A DNA stretch of 64,000 bases from Nocardia ninae NBRC 108245 (GTDB lineage Bacteria > Actinomycetota > Actinomycetes > Mycobacteriales > Mycobacteriaceae): positions 1 through 64,000 of the forward strand of contig NZ_BJXA01000032.1 of the NCBI RefSeq assembly GCF_007990755.1, in the 5' to 3' direction. A program made the position numbers and the translations under genes. The stretch's first letter is position 1; each line of letters starts with the position of its first letter. Shown here piece by piece: positions 8,349-16,509 of this stretch. The notes below the pieces were generated by a model. It was not told where the DNA came from. It saw nothing but the letters and a program-made list of their open reading frames with translations, and ran no database searches.

Positions 8349-8993
8349 TCAGATGGTGTTGGTGTGAGATTCGCTGCTACGCAGCAGGTGTCGCACGAGG
8401 GGCTCGATCGTCTCGGCGGCGTCAGGGTCGTCGCGACCGATGGTCATGCCGAGTACCGTTGCCGCCAGGCAGATCGCGATCGTGTCCGGCTCGACGGCGA
8501 GTTTGTGGCCCATGGCCGCAGCGGTGGCGGTCAACACCGAGCTGGACGTGGTGGTGAGGCGGGTGAACCGTTGTGAGGTGCTCGAGCAACTGCCGCGTTC
8601 GCCCGGGTGCCGCCTGCGGTCGGTTGCCAGTGCCACTTCCACCCGCAGCCATCTCGGGTCCCGGACGAGTGTCTCGATCCAGCTGGTTACCAGTTGGACG
8701 AATTCTTCGAAGGTCCTGAGGTGCCCGTCGTGTTGTAGTGCTGCTAGCTGGCGGGTGGTCCGGGTGATGGCAAGCTCGCACACTCGGTCGAGCACGGCGC
8801 TGGCCAGGTCGGCTTTGCTGGGGAAGTGGCGGTATACCGCGCCTCGGGTGTATCCGGCGTATTGGGCGATGCGATCGCTGCTCACGGCGGTGTAGCCGGG
8901 ATCGGCGAGCAGCCGGGTGGCGGCAGCGAGCAGATGGCGACGGGTGCGGTGCGGCTGGCCGGTACGGATAGGGCGGGGGCGGTTGGTCGGCAT
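8349..8993 (-). CDS. TetR/AcrR-family transcriptional regulator
   Basis: The 214-residue protein has an N-terminal TetR helix-turn-helix at about residues 15–65, with the diagnostic YTRGAVYRHFPSKADLASAV stretch. The C-terminal helical ligand-binding part is divergent. Its start codon shares a base with the stop of the upstream gene (TGATG), so it is co-translated with the hypothetical gene before it. The target is unknown; autoregulation of the surrounding operon is possible. Confidence 0.85.
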   Translation of the reverse strand: MPTNRPRPIRTGQPHRTRRHLLAAATRLLADPGYTAVSSDRIAQYAGYTRGAVYRHFPSKADLASAVLDRVCELAITRTTRQLAALQHDGHLRTFEEFVQLVTSWIETLVRDPRWLRVEVALATDRRRHPGERGSCSSTSQRFTRLTTTSSSVLTATAAAMGHKLAVEPDTIAICLAATVLGMTIGRDDPDAAETIEPLVRHLLRSSESHTNTI

Positions 8994-9631
8994 CAGCGGT
9001 GCTGGCTTTCGCGGTCGGCGGGTGATCGGTGACTTGGGTTGTTGTCGCTCGCGGCGGGGCGGGTGGTCGCGGTGTCGCTGCCCGGACTGTCCGGCGACAC
9101 CGGTTTCGGCGGGAACACCCCTGCGGCCTCGGGTAGGCGCACCCGCCCCGCTCGCACGTCAGCGACCAGGTGGTTGAACGCCTCGATGCACCACAACAAT
9201 TCGGCGGCGTCGCGATCGGCATGGGCTGGGTCTTGCCGCCGCAGCGCGTAGAGCACGTATTTCCACACCAGCCAGGCCGCCCAGTCGCCGTAGGACGACG
9301 GGCTGATCAGCGAATCAGGTTCGGGAACAATCATTTTCGTGTGACCGCTCGCTTCGTGGTCGAGCATGTACACCGCGAGATTGAGCAACTTGTCGAGCTC
9401 GGTCTTGTCCTGTGGCTGCTGCTGGTAGGCATAGCGCCACATGCCCACCAACTCCCGCACGCACCGCAGCAGCGCCGTGCTCGGTTCGGCGACCCCGGCA
9501 CACACCCGCAGAAACGGTCCCGCATCCGGTAGCGGCTGGCCGCCGGTGGCCTCGACGGGGGGCAGGCTCACGGCGATCGGTCGATCCGGGCTCAAGCCAT
9601 AGACGGTGTACACGGGTCGGTCATCGGGCAT
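8993..9631 (-). CDS. Hypothetical protein, mainly helical
   Basis: The 212-residue protein has a predicted-helical body (for example RCVRELVGMWRYAYQQQPQD and DAAELLWCIEAFNHLVADVR) and a C-terminal tail of about 40 residues rich in Pro, Ser, Asp and Thr. No membrane segment, signal peptide or catalytic motif is evident. It lies in the middle of the minus-strand run and overlaps the TetR gene by one base. Not recognised. Confidence 0.62.
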   Translation of the reverse strand: MPDDRPVYTVYGLSPDRPIAVSLPPVEATGGQPLPDAGPFLRVCAGVAEPSTALLRCVRELVGMWRYAYQQQPQDKTELDKLLNLAVYMLDHEASGHTKMIVPEPDSLISPSSYGDWAAWLVWKYVLYALRRQDPAHADRDAAELLWCIEAFNHLVADVRAGRVRLPEAAGVFPPKPVSPDSPGSDTATTRPAASDNNPSHRSPADRESQHR

Positions 9632-9701
9632 GGGGGATAGGGCCTTTCGGATTGGGAGGTTGCTGGGGCGAGGCGATAGGTGCGCAGGACGCGGCGGTGG
9701 G

Positions 9702-9905
9702 CTAGTCCCAGAGGTCGGCGCACGGCAATGACGGCAGATCAGGGTGGACCTCGTCGTCCACGCTCACCACGAATTCCGGGCAGCCCCGGGCCAGTTCCTC
9801 GGCGACATTGGCGGCCTGCTCGGCCGACGCGGCGAAATCCAGTTTCAGCGCACCGGATTCGATGTGAATGTGCCGGATACGACGAGGCGGGGTGCTGGGC
9901 CGCAT
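9702..9905 (-). CDS. Small hypothetical protein
   Basis: A 67-residue frame placed 6 bp after the preceding gene in a tightly packed operon. The middle reads as one strand–helix unit ([21 protein letters not shown]) with an acidic C-terminus. No known motif. Support comes from operon spacing, from its length within a compact run, and from a composition unlike a shadow frame. Confidence 0.5.
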   Translation of the reverse strand: MRPSTPPRRIRHIHIESGALKLDFAASAEQAANVAEELARGCPEFVVSVDDEVHPDLPSLPCADLWD

Positions 9906-9911
9906 CTGCCA

Positions 9912-10106
9912 TCACACCCCCGCGATTTCGGTTGTCCGGTAGAGCGCGATCTCATTCGCGTGGCTGGGGCTGGTTCCGTCCAGACGGCAACCGATCTTCT
10001 CCGCGAGGCCGGCCTCGACCTCGAGTACCTCGGCCAAGCCCTGCACGAGTGCGTCGTGCTTGCTCCGCAACCAACCCTCGACATCCTCATCGGACAGCGC
10101 GCTCAT
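9912..10106 (-). CDS. Small acidic hypothetical protein
   Basis: The start at 10106 is chosen because its ATG overlaps the stop of the upstream gene by 4 bases (ATGA); a longer frame opens at 10187 inside that gene. The 64-residue product is acidic and helical (SDEDVEGWLRSKHDALVQGL), without a recognisable domain. Translational coupling supports it as a real gene. Confidence 0.55.
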   Translation of the reverse strand: MSALSDEDVEGWLRSKHDALVQGLAEVLEVEAGLAEKIGCRLDGTSPSHANEIALYRTTEIAGV

Positions 10107-10441
10107 CGCACACTCCCCGCATTGGGAACGTGCGATGGCCAGTGATGCCCACGCGGATAGGTCTGCTCGGGGGTGACCAAGACACACAGTTCGGTGATCG
10201 CGTGCTCACCTCCGGCGAGATGCTCGAGACCCGCGGCGAGCACGGCCTCGGCCTTGGCCGCGCGGATGTAGTCGGCCATCAGCGCGTTGTGCGTCTGCGC
10301 GTCACCGCTGTGGTCGAACTCGATTACCGACATCAGGAAATAGCCGTGCGTGGCGGCCATCAGCCTCAGCGTGCCGCCGTACAAGCGGGAGAACTGGGGC
10401 GAGGGGGTGAGCCGAAGACACCCGATAGCGATGGGTTGCAT
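10103..10441 (-). CDS. Hypothetical protein
   Basis: A 112-residue product with a central helical segment rich in Ala (YIRAAKAEAVLAAGLEHLAG) and no signal or membrane segment. It starts 4 bp after the upstream gene and overlaps the next start. Not recognised; its position shows it belongs to the same operon. Confidence 0.58.
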   Translation of the reverse strand: MQPIAIGCLRLTPSPQFSRLYGGTLRLMAATHGYFLMSVIEFDHSGDAQTHNALMADYIRAAKAEAVLAAGLEHLAGGEHAITELCVLVTPEQTYPRGHHWPSHVPNAGSVR

Positions 10442-10445
10442 GGGC

Positions 10446-10922
10446 TCACCGCCTCAGCGGCGACAGGCAAGCACGAGTCGCCTCGACAACTAACACCCCT
10501 GACGGCCGGAATCCGCTGCTGGGCTCTCGCACCCACTCTCGACGCCCGATCTCCGAACCGAAAGGCGACGGCAACGCGACCTCGTAACCGACCGGAACGA
10601 CCGAGACGTGATGGCGAAACAATTCGGCGAGCAACGCCGCCGCACGGGGTATGTCCGGGTGCACCAGAAACCACCACCGTTTCGAGCGCGGGTGCGAAAC
10701 GATAGGTACGACCTGCTCCTTGTCGGGGACGAGCAGGCCCGCTCTGACCCGTGTGCCGAGGTGGGCGGGCATCATGACCGCCCCGACGCTGCCGACGGTG
10801 AACACGACCCGTGCCAAGTCAGGCCGCACTCGGGCGGGCAACCCGCACGTGACTTGATAGAACCGGCGCTGTGACTCCAGCGCTGCGGCCCGGTTGTCAG
10901 GGAGAAGCTCGCTGTTTCCCAT
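10446..10922 (-). CDS. Hypothetical protein, possibly related to small primase/polymerase-like proteins
   Basis: The 158-residue product has alternating strand/helix character with a distinctive RSKRWWFLVHPD segment and SVGAVMMPAHLG. These faintly recall small actinobacterial proteins annotated as bifunctional DNA primase/polymerase, but the catalytic acidic residues of archaeal-eukaryotic primases are not evident. I therefore leave it as hypothetical. It begins 6 bp after its upstream neighbour. Confidence 0.58.
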   Translation of the reverse strand: MGNSELLPDNRAAALESQRRFYQVTCGLPARVRPDLARVVFTVGSVGAVMMPAHLGTRVRAGLLVPDKEQVVPIVSHPRSKRWWFLVHPDIPRAAALLAELFRHHVSVVPVGYEVALPSPFGSEIGRREWVREPSSGFRPSGVLVVEATRACLSPLRR

Positions 10923-10928
10923 GCCGGG

Positions 10929-11291
10929 TCACTCGGTCCCGGCCGCTGGTGATGGCTGGCCGCAATCCGGTTCGACCATGCGGACTTTCAGCTCGGCAAC
11001 ACCCTGCGCACGCGGCAGCCCCTCGACCTTCTCTCGGACTTCACTGGTAATCCAGCCGCTCGTTTCCATCTCCGCGAGCAGCCCGGCGAACTCCTCAAGT
11101 GTGGGCATGTTCGCCTCGTAGAACAGGATCTTGCCGGTCACCCCGTCCGCCTTCCTGGGCGGCGGCGGCCCACCAGCCGAGAACTGGGCAACCTGCTCCG
11201 GGGTGCCGAATTGCTCAAGATGAAACAACTCCGCGTAGTAGCTCTGCTGCGGCGTCATGTCGTCGCGGCTCTCTTCGTCTTCCGAACCCAT
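10929..11291 (-). CDS. Acidic hypothetical protein, first gene of the minus-strand operon
   Basis: A 120-residue acidic protein with GAGGAGG ahead of its ATG. A helical N-terminus (QQSYYAELFHLEQFGTPEQV) leads into a short proline run, then a helical C-terminal half. It is the first of seven nearly contiguous genes running down to 8349. The promoter should lie in the 222-bp gap shared with the divergent XRE regulator. Confidence 0.6.
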   Translation of the reverse strand: MGSEDEESRDDMTPQQSYYAELFHLEQFGTPEQVAQFSAGGPPPPRKADGVTGKILFYEANMPTLEEFAGLLAEMETSGWITSEVREKVEGLPRAQGVAELKVRMVEPDCGQPSPAAGTE

Positions 11292-11463
11292 CGCCTACGC
11301 CTCCTCGCTCGTCGGTTGAACGCACCTGACACCCCAGGTGTGTGGTGTGTTGGAGTGCAGCCGACGGCAGCTTCTCGACAGGCGTCCGGGGTGGTCGGGG
11401 GCGACCGGGACGAGGTCCGACGTCGGGTACCCACTTACGGTGGCCCGTGTCACAATGGGTGAT

Positions 11464-11480
11464 GCGCACAAACTGTGCGC
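11464..11480. promoter_or_regulatory. Perfect 17-bp palindrome, candidate operator
   Basis: GCGCACA (11464–11470), AAC spacer, TGTGCGC (11474–11480). It lies 33 bp before the XRE regulator ATG and between the two divergent promoters. A perfect 7-3-7 palindrome is what a dimeric XRE repressor would bind. CACCTG/CAGGTG inverted arms at 11323–11328 and 11335–11340 in the same gap may be a second site. Confidence 0.6.
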
Positions 11481-11513
11481 CTATTCCCCAGCCCCTACCT
11501 CTGGACTTGCATC

Positions 11514-12725
11514 ATGAGTGGCGACAACGAATTCGGCCGACGCCTACGACGATCACGGGAGCAGGCGGGCATGACCCGGCCAGTGCTCGGCGGACTCGCC
11601 GGACGATCGGCGAGCTGGGTTAGGCACCTGGAAGAGGGGCGTCTCAAACAGCCCCGCTTGCCGATGTTGATCAAGCTGGCCGAGATCCTCGATATCCCCG
11701 ACCTGACGCAGCTCACCGGCGACGAGCCATTGACGCGGTCACTGTATTCGAAGGCATCTCACGACAAGCTGCCTTTGGTCACAGAGGCATTGGTCTCGTA
11801 TCCGACGTCGCCGCGCAGCTCGGAGGAGGACCTGACGCCGGAGGCAATCTCGGCGAGAACGCGCCAAGCATGGGCGCTGTGGCACGGGGCCGCATACCAA
11901 CGTTCGGCAATAGCGACGATCCTCCCCGACCTACTGCGCGATGTCCGAGTCTCGGTGCGTCAGATGGACGGCAACGACCGGCGCAAAGCCCAGGCCACCC
12001 TTGCGCAGGTCTACCACCTGACGCAGCTTTATCTCTCGTTCCAGCCACCCGCATCCCTCATCCTGATGTCAGGTGACCGGGCGATGACTGCGGCGCAGGA
12101 TGCGGACAATCCTCACGCGATGGCCGCTGCTGCCTGGTATGTCAACCACGTCTATCGGGACGCGGGCGAAGAGACCGAAGCTCGGGTCGATCTGGCGCGA
12201 CAGATGTGCGAGCTGCTGAATCCAGAAAAGGAGGGCGACGATCTCGCGATGTGGGGTCTGCTTCGCCTAGCGATGGCGCTGTCGTACGCGAAGATTGGGC
12301 GTGAAGGCGATGCATTGCACCATTGGGACGAGGCCGATCGCGCTGCGAAGGCGCTTGGAGAGAACTATGTTCACCCGTGGCTGATGTTCGGGCAGCCGAT
12401 GGTGGACGCCTACATGATCACCATTCAGGCAGACCTCATGCACAGTGGCTACGCGATCCGGCAGGCCGCCAAAGTCGACCTGACCAAGATGCCGTCGGCG
12501 ACCCGCAGAAGCTTCCATACCTCGGAAACGGCACGGGCACACTACATGCGTGAGGAGCCCCTCGCCGCAGTCTCGTTGCTCACCAAAGCGAGCAACGAAT
12601 CCCCTGATACGTTCGGGTTCTCGCTGTTCGCCAGGTCCGTGGTGCCCGATCTGGTCGAGAATGGCGGTGAGACAGTTCGGCGGGACGCCGAGAAGTTGGC
12701 CGCCAAGCTGGGGCTCGATGTCTGA
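11514..12725 (+). CDS. XRE-family regulator with C-terminal helical repeats
   Basis: The start is taken at ATG 11514 because the helix-turn-helix begins directly after it; a GTG at 11475 falls inside the palindromic operator. No Shine–Dalgarno sequence is visible, so the transcript may be leaderless. Residues about 5–65 form the HTH (RRLRRSREQAGMTRP, then RSASWVRHLEEGRL). The remaining 340 residues are all-helical with TPR-like character (AWYVNHVYRDAGEETEARVD). That layout is common in actinobacterial single-protein sensors. It faces the minus-strand operon and is the obvious candidate regulator of it and of itself. Confidence 0.8.
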   Translation: MSGDNEFGRRLRRSREQAGMTRPVLGGLAGRSASWVRHLEEGRLKQPRLPMLIKLAEILDIPDLTQLTGDEPLTRSLYSKASHDKLPLVTEALVSYPTSPRSSEEDLTPEAISARTRQAWALWHGAAYQRSAIATILPDLLRDVRVSVRQMDGNDRRKAQATLAQVYHLTQLYLSFQPPASLILMSGDRAMTAAQDADNPHAMAAAAWYVNHVYRDAGEETEARVDLARQMCELLNPEKEGDDLAMWGLLRLAMALSYAKIGREGDALHHWDEADRAAKALGENYVHPWLMFGQPMVDAYMITIQADLMHSGYAIRQAAKVDLTKMPSATRRSFHTSETARAHYMREEPLAAVSLLTKASNESPDTFGFSLFARSVVPDLVENGGETVRRDAEKLAAKLGLDV

Positions 12726-12747
12726 CGTCAGCACAGATACGACCCTG

Positions 12748-12841
12748 ACCGCTTGTAGCTATTCGGCTATCGGTCGAAACATTGCATGGGTTCGCAGTGT
12801 GGTGCGGGTTGGCCGACCGGTTGTAGCTACTCGGCTACTGG
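12748..12841. repeat. 26-bp imperfect direct repeat
   Basis: The two copies lie at 12748–12773 and 12816–12841 and match at 22 of 26 bases by eye (core TTGTAGCTA-TCGGCTA). The second copy overlaps the 3' end of the ABM-domain gene. Read on the minus strand, both encode P-V/I-A-E followed by a stop. Copy one may therefore be the tail of a deleted or duplicated gene copy, or both may be recombination sites. Confidence 0.5.
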
Positions 12842-13141
12842 CAGTCCCTTAGTGGCCCTCGGTGTCAGAACCTCAACGCGGTGTGACGCGATGTACTCGT
12901 CGCGTTGGCTCAAAAATTGGCGAGTATGCGGCTGGCGCTCATGCTCGTCGAACGCTTCCCGGTCGCGATACACCTCGTAGAAGATCCGTGAGAGAGGCTC
13001 TTCCTCAACAGTGTGGGTCGCGTAGACGAGAGTGCCGGGTTCGGATTCAGCGATGCGCGCAACGGTCTCGGCGACGAGCTGGTCAAAACCCGCCGCCTTC
13101 TCGGCGTCGATCAGACTGAACTTCACCACGAGTGCAAACAT
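12827..13141 (-). CDS. Antibiotic-biosynthesis-monooxygenase (ABM) domain protein
   Basis: The 104-residue protein matches the small dimeric alpha+beta-barrel ABM family. It has an N-terminal strand (FALVVKFSL), a helix, a central EPGTLVYATHTVEEEP segment, then FYEVYRDREAFDEHERQPHT, the typical middle motif. Family members oxidise quinones, degrade heme or handle reactive electrophiles; the substrate here is unknown. It converges with the XRE regulator. Cofactor-independent chemistry is usual in the family. Confidence 0.82.
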   Translation of the reverse strand: MFALVVKFSLIDAEKAAGFDQLVAETVARIAESEPGTLVYATHTVEEEPLSRIFYEVYRDREAFDEHERQPHTRQFLSQRDEYIASHRVEVLTPRATKGLPVAE

Positions 13142-13748
13142 CGACTGACCGTATCTGATTAGTCACGCTCCAAACTGCGGGTGTTGGTTCTCGTTGACTT
13201 CGTCGGCTTGCCCAGCGCGAGAAGGACGGCTCTGCGTCCACTCGTGGCGTCAAGTCGTGCCAGCGTTGGCACTGGCCCCAGCAGATGGCGGCGTGCGCGG
13301 CGTGGTTGCTGCTCATATGACGCGGCTTGTCATCAATCCCGCCATTTAATGGCTGACGTCTACCAACGACATCCACACGCGCCAACGGTAGCCACCAACA
13401 TCACAGCCGGTGCTGGTCAAGATTTCGCCGTATCAGCTGGTCAGGAACTTATGCAATCAACCACATCAACGCTGGGAGGTCCTTGACAACGACACCAACC
13501 GGAAGCTAGTTGATGTAAGTACATGGAGTTACCCATGTGCTTTCGATATCAGTTGTCCCGTGGTGTTCTGTGGAGTCTATTCGCGTGGACATGGCGGGTT
13601 GCGGTGAGTGGCCGCGGCCGTGTCCTGTGGCACAAGCGGACCCGATGGACTATTACGCACTGAGATGCGACCTCCAGCTGCGGCGACAGTGTCAGATCCG
13701 CCGTGCTGGCGGGCTCGAATTCCCTGCCGAAGGTGCTGCTCCGCTGTG
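13142..13748. other. 607-bp intergenic region, no gene seen
   Basis: This gap upstream of the ABM gene and beyond the 3' end of nnr is less GC-rich than its neighbours around 13320–13570. A TTGACA at 13483–13488 could be a plus-strand –35 box, but no good –10 or gene follows. ACATGG (13521–13526) and CCATGT (13533–13538) form a small inverted repeat. The open frames here read as shadows. It may be the remains of an eroded gene. Confidence 0.4.
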
Positions 13749-15197
13749 TCAGAGCTCGGGTCGGGCGAGGGACCGCAGGGTGCGGATAGCGGGACGAAGG
13801 TGGTGGAGTAGGGGGGTCGCCGAGATCGGGGCGGCTTCAGGGTGGCCTTCGTGCGCGGCGAGGTTGGCGGCGAGCGAGTGGGCCCGGGCGGCGGATGCGG
13901 CGGCCCAAGCGGGGGTGTGGCCCGCGGCGAGCAGGGCGCCGATGATGCCGGAGAGGACGTCGCCCGCGCCTGCGGTGGCGGCCCAGGATGCGCCTGCCTC
14001 GTTGACGAGGACAGGGGCATCGGGGGTGGCGACGACGGTGGCTCGGCCCTTCAGCAGGACGGTGAGCCGCCAGTCCTCGGCGAGTGCGCGCGCCGCTGCT
14101 ACTCGGTCCGCGCCGATTTCCGCGCCGGTCAGCCGGGCGAATTCGCCTGCGTGCGGGGTCAATACGGTCGGGGCCGAGCGTCCGCGTACCAGCTCGGGTT
14201 CTGCCGCGAGCATGGTGAGGCCGTCGGCGTCCACCACGACGGGCAGGTCGGTGGCGAGGATCTCGGTGAGCCGTTTGCGGGCGTCGGCGTCGGTGCCCGC
14301 GCCCGGACCGAACACCCAGGCCTGGACCCGGCCGACCTCCGAGACGTGCTGGGTGGCAATGACTTCCGGGAACTCGGCGAGCACGTCGGCGCTGCCGGTT
14401 CCGGCGTAGCGGACCATGCCCGAGGTCGCCAGCACCGCGGCACCGGTGCACAACACCGCGGCACCCGGATAGTCGGCACTGCCCGCGCAGACGCCGGTGA
14501 CGCCCTGGGTGTACTTGTCGTCGTGCTCGTCCGGCACCGGCCAGCTCGCGCCGATCGACGCGGGCGCCGGCGCCGCCAGCTTCGGCTCCGGCAGCTGTAA
14601 ACCGATGGGCACCAGTTCGATTCGCCCGCAGTGCGGCGCGGCTAGCACGTGCACCGGCTTGTACGCACCGAACGCGACGGTGACGGCGGCGCGGACGGCC
14701 GGGCCGGTGATCGCGCCGGTATCCGGATCCACCCCGCTGGGCAAATCCGCGGCAACGATCGGGACCTCCAGTGCGGCAACGAGTTCCGCGGCGTCCGGAC
14801 GCAACGCACCGTGACCGGAGATGCCGACGATGCCGTCGATCACCAAGTCGGGCGCGCCGACCTCGTCGCGCACCCGTCCACCAGCCTTGCGCAGCGCCGC
14901 AAGACCTTTCGCATGGGCGCGGTCCGGGTTCAGCAGTACTGCGGTCACCGCGACCCCCCGGCGGCGCAGCATCGATCCGGCCCACAGCGCGTCGCCGCCG
15001 TTGTCGCCGGAGCCGACGAGCAGGGTGACCGAGCGTCCGGCGACCCCGCCGGTGCGCACCCGCAGCTCGCCCGCGACGACGGTGGCCAGGCCGTGGGCCG
15101 CGCGCTGCATGGGGACACCGTCCGGCACCCGGGTGAACAGCTCGGCCTCGGCCGCGCGCACTTCGTCGGCGGTGAAATAGCCCCGCTGCGTGGACAT
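13749..15197 (-). CDS. nnr: Bifunctional NAD(P)H-hydrate epimerase/dehydratase
   Basis: The 482-residue fusion repairs damaged NAD(P)H hydrates. The N-terminal YjeF-type epimerase domain (about 1–205) interconverts the R and S hydrates; GSGDNGGDAL is its nucleotide loop. The C-terminal ribokinase-fold dehydratase (about 225–475) dehydrates the S form using ADP; LTPHAGEFARL and GAGDVLSG are diagnostic. Full length for the fused family. In M. tuberculosis the homologue also lies near glmS, which supports the backbone assignment. Confidence 0.95.
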   Translation of the reverse strand: MSTQRGYFTADEVRAAEAELFTRVPDGVPMQRAAHGLATVVAGELRVRTGGVAGRSVTLLVGSGDNGGDALWAGSMLRRRGVAVTAVLLNPDRAHAKGLAALRKAGGRVRDEVGAPDLVIDGIVGISGHGALRPDAAELVAALEVPIVAADLPSGVDPDTGAITGPAVRAAVTVAFGAYKPVHVLAAPHCGRIELVPIGLQLPEPKLAAPAPASIGASWPVPDEHDDKYTQGVTGVCAGSADYPGAAVLCTGAAVLATSGMVRYAGTGSADVLAEFPEVIATQHVSEVGRVQAWVFGPGAGTDADARKRLTEILATDLPVVVDADGLTMLAAEPELVRGRSAPTVLTPHAGEFARLTGAEIGADRVAAARALAEDWRLTVLLKGRATVVATPDAPVLVNEAGASWAATAGAGDVLSGIIGALLAAGHTPAWAAASAARAHSLAANLAAHEGHPEAAPISATPLLHHLRPAIRTLRSLARPEL

Positions 15198-15308
15198 GGG
15201 CGATCCTCCACTGGGTTGTTCGGCACTGCTTGTCGATCACCGCGGGTGTGCCGAGGCGCCGAGAGCGCCGCGCAGGCCCGCAACTCCAGCAGACTACGCT
15301 TGGCCATC

Positions 15309-15740
15309 ATGTCTATGGTCAAGCGCCGTGCCAGGTCAACGCAGGTAGTCACCGGATGCGCGCTGGTCGCGGCGCTGCTGGTAGCCGGGTGCGGTGGCGG
15401 CGACACGGATTCCGCCGCGACCACCACGAAGCGGTCACCGCAGTCGACGACCTCGGCCACGACGCCGCCGGGCGATACGAAACCGGCCGCCGTCACGGTC
15501 GCGGTGGACGACATGAAGTTCGCCCCCGCCGAGATCACCGTCAAGACCGGGGACACCGTCACCTGGCATTTTGCCGACAAGGCCCCGCACACCGTGCAAG
15601 GCATCGGCGACAAGGCCATGGGCCTCAACAGCCCCATCATCGACAAGGGCGACTGGAGCTACACCTTCACCGTCCCGGGCACCTACCGCTACCTCTGCTC
15701 GCTGCATCCCGAGATGCGCGGCACCATCACCGTTCAGTAG
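15309..15740 (+). CDS. Cupredoxin-domain lipoprotein
   Basis: A 143-residue exported protein. A short basic N-terminus and hydrophobic stretch end in the lipobox LVAGC (Cys28), followed by a Ser/Thr/Pro-rich spacer. The C-terminal 85 residues form a plastocyanin-like domain with the ligand set of a type 1 copper site: H94 (KAPH), C130, H133 and M136 (CSLHPEM). It is probably a membrane-anchored electron carrier or copper-binding protein on the outer face of the membrane. ATG 15309 is used; ATG 15315 is also possible. It is divergent from nnr. Confidence 0.9.
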   Translation: MSMVKRRARSTQVVTGCALVAALLVAGCGGGDTDSAATTTKRSPQSTTSATTPPGDTKPAAVTVAVDDMKFAPAEITVKTGDTVTWHFADKAPHTVQGIGDKAMGLNSPIIDKGDWSYTFTVPGTYRYLCSLHPEMRGTITVQ

Positions 15741-15879
15741 TCCAGGACTGCGCCACGTCCCACCCGACGCCTGACCGCGCGGCCGGCGTCGAGCGGGCAA
15801 GGCACTCTGCCTCGCGAGACCGCTTCACGGCTTGCGCCGAGCGGGACCAGGTTGCGCAGAGTTGTTCCGCCAGACAGGG

Positions 15880-16371
15880 TCAGACGGGTCGGTATTGCCG
15901 AGTGCGCGGACTGCGCGCCGAGCTGGTGTTGAGCGCTTCGACGGCCGCCACCAGCGGTGCCAGCTCGGGATCGGCGGCGGCTTGACCGAGGGCACTCGCG
16001 AGCGCGGCGTCGTGGGTCGGCCTGGCCTGTTCCAGCAGCGTCAGACCCGGCGGGGTGACGTCGGTGTAGATGCCGCGACGGTCGTCGGGGCACAGGTAGC
16101 GCTGCAGCAACCCGCGGTCCTCCAGCCGGGTGACCAGGCGGGTCGTCGCGCTCTGACTCAGCACGACCGCCTCGGCGACCTGGTTCATCCGTAGGTGACC
16201 GCCCGGCCCGTCGTGCTGCCGGCTGAGCACGACCAGCAGCGAGTACTCGCGGACGCTCAGATCGTGGCCTGCCTGTAGCGCCCGTTCGATGTGCGCCTCG
16301 ATCCGATCGTGCAGCAGCGAGAGTGCGTACCAGCCATCGGCCAAGCCGGTCAGGGCGGCATCCGCGGTCAT
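15880..16371 (-). CDS. MarR-family transcriptional regulator
   Basis: The 163-residue protein has the winged-helix MarR core: LSVREYSLLVVLS, the recognition region MNQVAEAVVLSQSATTRLVT, and the wing with the DRRGIYTDVTPPG signature. It is divergent from an MFS exporter, the classic arrangement in which a MarR repressor controls an efflux pump and releases on drug or phenolic binding. A palindrome and a direct repeat in the shared promoter region support this. Confidence 0.92.
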   Translation of the reverse strand: MTADAALTGLADGWYALSLLHDRIEAHIERALQAGHDLSVREYSLLVVLSRQHDGPGGHLRMNQVAEAVVLSQSATTRLVTRLEDRGLLQRYLCPDDRRGIYTDVTPPGLTLLEQARPTHDAALASALGQAAADPELAPLVAAVEALNTSSARSPRTRQYRPV

Positions 16372-16413
16372 TGCGTTCCTTCCGCGTAGGGATTGTCCCT
16401 CCAGGGTAGATGA

Positions 16414-16459
16414 CTATCGCGATAGCCCGCGCTTGCAATTATCGCGCGTCTGCAATTAT
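16414..16459. promoter_or_regulatory. Candidate MarR operators
   Basis: CTATCGCGATAG (16414–16425) is a perfect 12-bp palindrome. TGCAATTAT occurs twice, at 16434–16442 and 16451–16459, 17 bp apart. All lie in the 138-bp gap between the divergent marR and MFS genes, where a MarR dimer would be expected to bind. Confidence 0.55.
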
Positions 16460-16509
16460 TGTTTACGCCCGTAAGGCTCAGGCGCAACTTATCGTGGAGG
16501 CTCCCGCTC

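Noticed and set aside
1-13748. Integrated phage or conjugative element
   Set aside because: The region has accessory character and XRE regulators, but no integrase, relaxase, FtsK-type transfer gene, tRNA or flanking att repeat was seen.
13537-14600. Plus-strand frames opposite the 3' half of nnr
   Set aside because: They are complements of a full-length, well-recognised enzyme gene.
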